Positions 57,968-64,000 of a stretch of DNA of 64,000 nt are shown in pieces. Under the pieces are notes generated by a model. The model was not told the origin of the DNA. It did no database searches and saw nothing but the letters and a program-made list of their open reading frames with translations. Each line of letters opens with the position of its first letter. Position 1 is the first letter of the stretch. Origin of the DNA: Commensalibacter melissae (GTDB taxonomy: Bacteria > Pseudomonadota > Alphaproteobacteria > Acetobacterales > Acetobacteraceae). The stretch lies in NCBI RefSeq assembly GCF_009734185.1, contig NZ_CP046393.1, positions 1,542,501 to 1,606,500 of the forward strand. The letters are read 5' to 3'. A program made the translations under genes and the position numbers.

Positions 57968-59923
57968 ATGATAAATTATGGAAAAGGTTCACAAAAGGGT
58001 CAACTTTATAGACAATCTTTTGAAAAAAGAAAAAAAAATCAAAAAAAAAAAATTAATACCTATCAAATAGATAAAACCAGACTTCGCTTATTTATCACAG
58101 CATGTGGCTTCTGCGTCATTTATGGTGCGGTTATGCTAAAATTAATTTTCGCAACCATCATAGCACCTTTGCCCCCTCAAAAACAACAAATCGCTCCCCA
58201 GGTTCCCCCAATTCCAATTAGCGATCCAAAAGGAACCATTGCTGGAGATTTTTCGTTACCTCAAATCCACAGAGCCTCTATTATTGACAGAAATGGACAG
58301 ATTTTGGCCATTTCTCTCCCCGTGGCACAGTTATATGCAAATCCTATCGAAATTATTGACCCTAACGATGTTGCTCAAAAACTGAAATCTATTCTTCCCA
58401 ATCTTAATCTTGAAAAAACCACTCAAAGACTCTCGTCTAAAAAACAGTTTGTTTATATAGCTCGCGATATTTCTCCAAAACAGGAGATTGATATCAATAA
58501 CCTTGGCATTCCAGGAATTTATTTTGAAAGTGGCGAACGCAGACATTATCCACTAGGACGATTGGCAGCCCATATTCTCGGCAGCGTGGATATTGATGAT
58601 CACGGTATTGCAGGTATTGAAAAATATCTTGACCAGCGCTTGATGAATGATCATTCCTCTTTACGATTATCCATTGATACGCATGTTCAAACCGCAGTAC
58701 AGGAAGAAGTGGAGGCAGCGATGCAAACTTTTCAGGCAGAAGCTGCATGCGGTATTATCATGGATGTTCATACCGGGGAAATTCTGGCAATGGTGAGTTT
58801 ACCCGATTATGATGCAAATTTTTTCAATAAAGCCCCCCCAAATCAAAGATTCAATCGCGCCACAAACGGGATGTACGAACCTGGATCAACCTTTAAACTT
58901 CAAAACGCAGCTATGGCTTTGGAAGTTGGCGGTATACATATTTGGGACCGTTTTGCAACAGCACCAGTCAGAGTGGGTCGCTTTACCATTCACGACTTGA
59001 AAACAGATCATTTTGCTCCCTATCTTTCCTTACCTGAAGTATTGGCATATTCCTCAAACCCTGCATCTGCACACATCGCCCTTGATGTTGGGGGAGAAAA
59101 ACAGCGTGCCTGGTTACAAAGAATGGGTTTTTTAGCACGCGTTCCAATTGAACTACCCGAAGCAGGTCGTCCTTTGGTGCCCTCTGCCAGAAATTGGGGG
59201 ATATCCACCATCATGACTGTCGCATTTGGTCACGGTATCGCACAATCCCCTTTAGCCATTGTTCGTGGAACCGCGGCAACAGTGAATGACGGTTACCTGA
59301 TCAGGCCCACTCTATTATCAAGACAGGATGAGACAATGCCTCCGGTAATTATTGATCCAACCTCATCTAGAACTGACATACCTGATGGAGAAAAAGTTAT
59401 TTCCGATAAAAATTCCCTTATTCTAAGGAAAATACTTCGTTTAGATGTTACACAGGGAACAGGCAAAAACGCAGAGGTTCCAGGTTATTTTGTAGGAGGG
59501 AAAACTGGTACCAGTGAAAAAGTGGGAAAAGGTGGGGGTTATTTAAAACATGTCAATGTATCAGCCTTCACTGCTGTTTTTCCGATGAACAATCCCCGAT
59601 ATGCTGTCTATGTCATGCTGGATAGTCCAAAGCCAACCAAATTTACTCATGGCTGGACAACAGCCGGATGGAATGCGGCACCAACTGTATCCAAAATCAT
59701 TGCACGTATTGGACCCATGCTTGGATTATTTCCAGATATAAAGAATGCCGGAAGGATAGATAATGAGTTATCCATTCCTCTACGTCCTGCAGTTCCTAGA
59801 GGAGTAAAAGCTCTCGGTCCAGGAAATGATCCGGGCGATCCTCGTCTTAATCGACAAACAAAATCCGCATTAAAAACAAAATCTAGACACAAAAATATAT
59901 CATCCTCTTCCCCCTCAGAATAA
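57968..59923 (+). CDS. ftsI: Peptidoglycan transpeptidase FtsI (PBP3)
   Basis: The 651-residue division transpeptidase has one membrane helix (about residues 38-58), a pedestal domain with GERRHYPLGRLAAHILG, and the penicillin-binding domain: Ser307-x-x-Lys310 in EPGSTFKLQN, SSN in YSSNPAS and the KTG motif in GGKTGTSEKVG. The N-terminal tail is Lys-rich. It ends with a polar extension of about 60 residues rich in Pro, Lys and Ser. It is co-transcribed with the FtsL gene and murE (16 bases downstream). Confidence 0.96.
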   Translation: MINYGKGSQKGQLYRQSFEKRKKNQKKKINTYQIDKTRLRLFITACGFCVIYGAVMLKLIFATIIAPLPPQKQQIAPQVPPIPISDPKGTIAGDFSLPQIHRASIIDRNGQILAISLPVAQLYANPIEIIDPNDVAQKLKSILPNLNLEKTTQRLSSKKQFVYIARDISPKQEIDINNLGIPGIYFESGERRHYPLGRLAAHILGSVDIDDHGIAGIEKYLDQRLMNDHSSLRLSIDTHVQTAVQEEVEAAMQTFQAEAACGIIMDVHTGEILAMVSLPDYDANFFNKAPPNQRFNRATNGMYEPGSTFKLQNAAMALEVGGIHIWDRFATAPVRVGRFTIHDLKTDHFAPYLSLPEVLAYSSNPASAHIALDVGGEKQRAWLQRMGFLARVPIELPEAGRPLVPSARNWGISTIMTVAFGHGIAQSPLAIVRGTAATVNDGYLIRPTLLSRQDETMPPVIIDPTSSRTDIPDGEKVISDKNSLILRKILRLDVTQGTGKNAEVPGYFVGGKTGTSEKVGKGGGYLKHVNVSAFTAVFPMNNPRYAVYVMLDSPKPTKFTHGWTTAGWNAAPTVSKIIARIGPMLGLFPDIKNAGRIDNELSIPLRPAVPRGVKALGPGNDPGDPRLNRQTKSALKTKSRHKNISSSSPSE

Positions 59924-59939
59924 TCAGTTTCATTTTACC

Positions 59940-61406
59940 ATGATTTCACTTGATACATTACGATCCTATATCAATATTCCCTATTATTTCCCTAATCATG
60001 AAATAAGAGGAATTGCACTGGACAGCCGGAAAGTGCAAAAAGATTTTCTTTTTGCCGCTTTGCCTGGAAATCAGCTTGATGGACAAGCATTCATTCAACA
60101 GGCCATTGAAAATGGAGCCAATACGATTCTCTTGACCAATGGGTCAAACATGGATTTGCCGAGCCAGTGCGTTCCCATTTACTGTGATAATCCCCGTCAA
60201 GTGATAGCAAAAATAACTTCCTTATTTTACCCGAAGTTACCCCATCATAAAATAGCGGTTACAGGTACAAATGGTAAAACAAGCACCGTCGATTTTGCCA
60301 GACAGTTATGGGAACTGGAAAATCTGAAATCCGCTTCAATTGGCACTTTGGGCGTTCTCAATAATGCTGGCTATCATTATACAGGACCGGTATTAACCAC
60401 ACCTGACACTATTATTTTACATGAAATTATGCAAAATCTTTCCAAAAAACATGTAACACATGTTGCCATGGAAGCATCTTCACATGGATTGGCTCAATAC
60501 CGGCTTGACAATATTGAACTAGAAGCGGCAGCTTTTACAAATCTAACCCGGGATCATCTGGATTACCATCACAGTTTTGAAGCATATTTTCAGGCAAAAC
60601 AAAGATTATTTACAGATATATTACCATCAAATGCCATTGCCGCATTGAACAGTGATATGAATGCATCCGTTCTTGAAACATTATTAAATATAATAAAAAA
60701 AAGAAAACAACAATTGAGACTGGTTGGCATCAAAGGAAATTTTTTGCGTCTAAATCATGTTAAACCCTTACCCCATGGTCAGGAAATAACCTATAAAACA
60801 GCTTCAGGAAACCGTGTTACAACAACCCTTTCTTTACTTGGACGTTACCAGATAGATAATATTCTACTTTCTATGGCACTTATCGCAAAAGATTCTGAAC
60901 ATCTTGAATCCCTTGTTCCTCTACTTCCCAAACTAAAAGGCGTGAAAGGACGCATGGAACAGGCTGCCATCTTACCAAATGGGGCAACTGTTTATGTTGA
61001 CTATGCCCATACACCTGATGCATTGACCCATCTTTTACAATCTTTGCGTCCACATGTTCATCATGAGTTATATATTATATTTGGGGCAGGTGGGAACCGA
61101 GACAAAGGCAAACGCCCTCTGATGGCTCTTGAGGCGGGGAAATATGCAGACCATGTCATTATTACGGATGATAATCCCCGGCATGAAAATCCCGCACTGA
61201 TCCGTAATGAAATTAAAAAAGGTTTTCCACGGGCCGTTGAAATCGCTGGCAGAGAAGAGGCCATTGCACAAACAGTTAAAAAACTTCAACCTGGCGATAT
61301 TTTAGTTATTGCTGGTAAGGGGCATGAACAAGGCCAGATTATCGGGAATACTATCCATCCTTTTGATGATGTAAAAATAGTACAGAAATATATGAGATAT
61401 TTATGA
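59940..61406 (+). CDS. murE: UDP-MurNAc-L-Ala-D-Glu:meso-diaminopimelate ligase
   Basis: The 488-residue ligase adds the third residue of the stem peptide. It has the ATP loop AVTGTNGKTSTVDF at about residues 106-119, the MurE core EASSHGLAQYRL and FTNLTRDHLDYH, and DDNPRHENP, whose DNPR motif marks meso-diaminopimelate specificity. KGHEQGQ lies near the C-terminus. Its end overlaps the murF start by four bases (ATGA). Confidence 0.97.
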   Translation: MISLDTLRSYINIPYYFPNHEIRGIALDSRKVQKDFLFAALPGNQLDGQAFIQQAIENGANTILLTNGSNMDLPSQCVPIYCDNPRQVIAKITSLFYPKLPHHKIAVTGTNGKTSTVDFARQLWELENLKSASIGTLGVLNNAGYHYTGPVLTTPDTIILHEIMQNLSKKHVTHVAMEASSHGLAQYRLDNIELEAAAFTNLTRDHLDYHHSFEAYFQAKQRLFTDILPSNAIAALNSDMNASVLETLLNIIKKRKQQLRLVGIKGNFLRLNHVKPLPHGQEITYKTASGNRVTTTLSLLGRYQIDNILLSMALIAKDSEHLESLVPLLPKLKGVKGRMEQAAILPNGATVYVDYAHTPDALTHLLQSLRPHVHHELYIIFGAGGNRDKGKRPLMALEAGKYADHVIITDDNPRHENPALIRNEIKKGFPRAVEIAGREEAIAQTVKKLQPGDILVIAGKGHEQGQIIGNTIHPFDDVKIVQKYMRYL

Positions 61407-62794
61407 CATTCCTTTGGAACGAAACTGATCTTATCCAGGCCACTGGAGGTACCTTATCCATTCATCAGGCCATACATGGAACGGGTGTCTCCATTGATAC
61501 CAGAACCTTGCGACCCGGGGATATCTTTATTGCCATTCCAGGTGAAAATAGCGATGGTCATGACTATATTCAACAGGCTCTTGCCAATGGAGCATCTTGT
61601 GTCATTGTCACGCATATTCCTTCCCAATTCAACAGTCAATTACCCTTTTTAATTGTCTCGGATACGTTACATGCCCTTACAAAAATGGGGATTTATGCTA
61701 GACAGCGTTTTCATGGAAAAGCCATAGCGATCACTGGAAGTGTCGGTAAAACCACAACAAAGGAAATGCTTAAAAACGCTTTGCAGCCTTTTGGAAAAAT
61801 TCATGCTGCCGAAGGTTCATATAACAACCATCTGGGCGTTCCTCTCACTTTGGCAAGACTTCCCTCTGATGCCGACTATTGTATCAGTGAAATTGGCATG
61901 AACCACAGTGGCGAAATAGCCCCCCTTGCTGCCATGGTTAAACCTGACATAGCAATTATTACTACGGTATCATCCTCCCATCTTGGATTGATGAAAACCC
62001 TGGATGCAATTGCCGAGGAAAAAAGCCAGATTATCACCGCTCTGTCAAAAAACGGCATCTTTATTCTGCCTGAAACAGTTTATGATTTCACTTTATTTGA
62101 AAAACGAGCAATGCAATATCATGTTCATCTTTACAGAACAGGTTTATCAGAAAAGGCTGATTTTCAAATCCAGTCCATAAATCTTGGTGCAGATTATTCA
62201 ATCTTCAAATTTAAAACAGTTAATGAAATCTTTTCCGTCTCTCTTGCGTCTCCCGGGCAACATCTCATTCATGATGCCTCCCTTGTACTCGGTGCCATAT
62301 TCTCCTTGAAACTCGATTTGCAACAGGCAATTACCGCCCTGCATCAATTTACAGCTGGGTCAGGACGAGGAGAAATCTTACCTTTGATAGATAAAACAGG
62401 AATTCTTCTAGATGAAAGCTATAATGCATCAACCCTTTCAATTCAGGCCGCATTAAAAACCCTAACATTATTGAGTCCCAAACGACGTATCGCAGTTTTA
62501 GGGGATATATTCGAACTGGATGAACATAGCGAAAAGGAGCATCTCTCCTTGATTCCCAGTATTATACAGAATTCTGATCTTGTTTTTACTTGCGGCTCCT
62601 CAATGAAAATTGTATTTGATCAACTTCCCCGATCTATACAAGGGAAATGGTGTAAAAATGCAGAAGAGCTAATCCCTTTCATTCATCAGCAATTGCAAGA
62701 TCGAGACACTGTTCTGGTAAAAGGAAGTCATGGAATGCATATGGAAAAAATTGTTAGGGCGTTAACTCAAAAAATGAATCAAAGGAAAAATTAA
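61403..62794 (+). CDS. murF: UDP-MurNAc-tripeptide:D-Ala-D-Ala ligase
   Basis: The 463-residue ligase completes the UDP-MurNAc-pentapeptide. It has AITGSVGKTTTKEMLK (ATP loop at about 112-127), the substrate block SYNNHLGVPLTLA, and the later DESYNAS and VKGSHGMHME. It is coupled to murE by an ATGA overlap and to mraY by a one-base overlap (TAATG). Confidence 0.97.
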   Translation: MTFLWNETDLIQATGGTLSIHQAIHGTGVSIDTRTLRPGDIFIAIPGENSDGHDYIQQALANGASCVIVTHIPSQFNSQLPFLIVSDTLHALTKMGIYARQRFHGKAIAITGSVGKTTTKEMLKNALQPFGKIHAAEGSYNNHLGVPLTLARLPSDADYCISEIGMNHSGEIAPLAAMVKPDIAIITTVSSSHLGLMKTLDAIAEEKSQIITALSKNGIFILPETVYDFTLFEKRAMQYHVHLYRTGLSEKADFQIQSINLGADYSIFKFKTVNEIFSVSLASPGQHLIHDASLVLGAIFSLKLDLQQAITALHQFTAGSGRGEILPLIDKTGILLDESYNASTLSIQAALKTLTLLSPKRRIAVLGDIFELDEHSEKEHLSLIPSIIQNSDLVFTCGSSMKIVFDQLPRSIQGKWCKNAEELIPFIHQQLQDRDTVLVKGSHGMHMEKIVRALTQKMNQRKN

Positions 62795-63885
62795 TGCTAT
62801 ATGATCTGATTATGCATCATGGGCTGGCCTATGCCTTTTTACTTAATCTTTTTCGTTATATAACATTTCGTGCTGTTGCCGCCTGTTTCACGGCTTTTTT
62901 CCTTAGCATTTGGTTGGGTCCCTATATAATAGCCAAACTTCACCAGATTCAGCGTGAAGGTCAGCCCATTCGTGCCCTTGGCCCGGAACGGCATTTGAAA
63001 GAAAAAGCAGGAACTCCTACTATGGGAGGAATTTTAATTTTATCCACTTTATTAATTTCAACGCTTTTATGGGCTGACCTGACCAACGGATTTATCTGGA
63101 TCGTACTATTTGTCACCTTTGGATTTGGCCTAATAGGTTTTTTTGATGATTATAAAAAACTGGCAAAACATAACAGTGATGGATTAAGTAAACGCACACG
63201 TTTGGGCGGGGAATTTTTAATCTCACTGGTTGCAACTTATTTTTTACAACAACTGACCCCTTCAGGAATGGCCAATGACCTAGCGCTTCCTTTTCTTAAA
63301 AATGTCCTTATTCCATTAGGCTATTTTTTCCCTCTTTTTGGGATGATTGTCATAAGTGGTTTTGGTAATGCGGTTAATTTCACGGATGGACTTGACGGGC
63401 TTGCCATTGTTCCAGTTGTTATCTCCTTTTTTGTTTTTGCGCTGATTGCCTATATTGTCGGAAATAGTGTTTTTGCCGATTATCTACAATTGCATTTTAT
63501 TCCTAAAACTGGGGAATTGGCCATATTCTGTGCTGCTGTCATAGGGGCAGGACTAGGATTTTTATGGTTTAACGCCCCTCCGGCTTCTGTTTTTATGGGG
63601 GACACAGGCTCTCTTTCATTGGGTGGCGCCATTGGATCTGTTGCCGTTGCCGTAAAACATGAGCTGGTCTTGTGTATCGTCGGCGGTTTATTTGTAATTG
63701 AAACGCTATCCGTCATTATTCAAGTCGCATGGTATAAAAAAACTAAAACAAGAATCTTTCTCATGGCACCTTTACATCACCATTTTGAAAAAAAAGGATG
63801 GGCCGAATCAAAAATTGTCATTCGTTTCTGGATTATTTCCATTATTTTAGGCATTATTGGTTTAGCAACATTGAAACTGCGTTAA
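62794..63885 (+). CDS. mraY: Phospho-MurNAc-pentapeptide translocase
   Basis: The 363-residue, roughly ten-helix membrane enzyme attaches phospho-MurNAc-pentapeptide to undecaprenyl phosphate to make lipid I. It has the catalytic Asp pair in GFFDDYKKL, the third Asp in NFTDGLDGLA and the conserved PLHHHFEKKGWAE loop. It is full length for the family. murD starts one base after its stop codon, again tightly packed. Confidence 0.97.
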   Translation: MLYDLIMHHGLAYAFLLNLFRYITFRAVAACFTAFFLSIWLGPYIIAKLHQIQREGQPIRALGPERHLKEKAGTPTMGGILILSTLLISTLLWADLTNGFIWIVLFVTFGFGLIGFFDDYKKLAKHNSDGLSKRTRLGGEFLISLVATYFLQQLTPSGMANDLALPFLKNVLIPLGYFFPLFGMIVISGFGNAVNFTDGLDGLAIVPVVISFFVFALIAYIVGNSVFADYLQLHFIPKTGELAIFCAAVIGAGLGFLWFNAPPASVFMGDTGSLSLGGAIGSVAVAVKHELVLCIVGGLFVIETLSVIIQVAWYKKTKTRIFLMAPLHHHFEKKGWAESKIVIRFWIISIILGIIGLATLKLR

Positions 63886-63886
63886 A

Positions 63887-64000
63887 ATGGATTTCCCAAA
63901 AGATTTATTCAAAAATAATCATTACGCCATTTTAGGGTTAGGTAAAAATGGCATTGCCGCTTCCCAACGTCTCTTACAGATGGGTGCAACAATACAGGTC
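63887..64000 (+). CDS. murD: UDP-MurNAc-L-Ala:D-Glu ligase (N-terminal fragment)
   Basis: The last 38 codons open a protein that begins MDFPKDLFKNNHYAILGLGK and continues NGIAASQRLLQMGA, a Rossmann-like start with GLGKNG as in MurD. The gene runs off the right edge. Its place directly after mraY is standard for the division cluster. MurD adds D-glutamate, the product of MurI in this window. Confidence 0.88.
   Translation, partial: MDFPKDLFKNNHYAILGLGKNGIAASQRLLQMGATIQV

Overview
This AT-rich window reads as chromosome from an acetic acid bacterium (Acetobacteraceae, Alphaproteobacteria), most like a low-GC, Commensalibacter-type insect-gut symbiont. The clues are a succinyl-CoA:acetate CoA-transferase of the AarC type (nucleophile Glu at exactly residue 294) close to an AarA-like citrate synthase, GapR (DUF2312), a Ros/MucR regulator, an IHF beta subunit, an alphaproteobacterial RNase P RNA and the gene order of the division cluster. 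The organism call is inference from gene content and base composition. I see no phage, insertion sequence or CRISPR array; nearly everything is core genome.

Layout. 1-1492: rplK-rplA and the TTG-started beginning of rplJ (minus strand), with an L10-leader-like gap. 1722-3317: an AT-rich CDP-glycerol-transferase-like gene lies where nusG is usually found. 3414-9306: a three-gene RND efflux operon. 9430-14005: rmuC and a giant AsmA/YhdP-like protein. 14054-17599: glnE and bcp. 17613-20509: an exported protein with an internally duplicated domain and its own operator-like promoter, an EcsC protein and a Pro-rich exported protein. 20514-22938: ispH-thrB-rnhA. 23126-28398: a lipoprotein, aarC, a phosphatase, chorismate mutase, citrate synthase and a small protein. 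28604-32209: pyrE, murI, a polyprenyl diphosphate synthase and a methyltransferase. 32261-36545: nrdB and nrdA on opposite strands, each behind a pair of NrdR-like boxes spaced exactly 31 bp. 36903-39769: guaA, a lipoprotein, tRNA-Arg(ACG) and a lone receiver domain. 39782-47149: polyprenyl-mannose-type glycosylation genes (GT39, GT2, manC), lrp/trxB, ihfB, sppA and a mucR-like gene. 47367-50865: a tiny lipoprotein-like ORF, tRNA-Ser(CGA), rplU-rpmA, obgE, proB. 50840-54834: a membrane coiled-coil protein, gapR, zwf, an unknown protein and an isolated Rieske gene. 54906-55294: rnpB. 55426 to the end: mraZ-rsmH-ftsL-ftsI-murE-murF-mraY-murD, preceded by three CCCA (TGGG on the other strand) repeats with a 10-bp period across the mraZ promoter.

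How the genes fit together. AarA and AarC are the entry and the succinyl-CoA step of the acetate-adapted TCA cycle. murI and the mur genes supply peptidoglycan precursors. ManC, the GT2 enzyme and the GT39 enzyme could form a GDP-mannose to polyprenyl-P-mannose to acceptor route. nrdA and nrdB look co-regulated by NrdR although they are not an operon. The most interesting signals are regulatory (MraZ boxes, NrdR pairs, the palindrome inside a promoter spacer) and structural (the duplicated exported domain, an FtsL-position protein with a long disordered tail, an orphan Rieske gene). I found no clear new multi-gene system.
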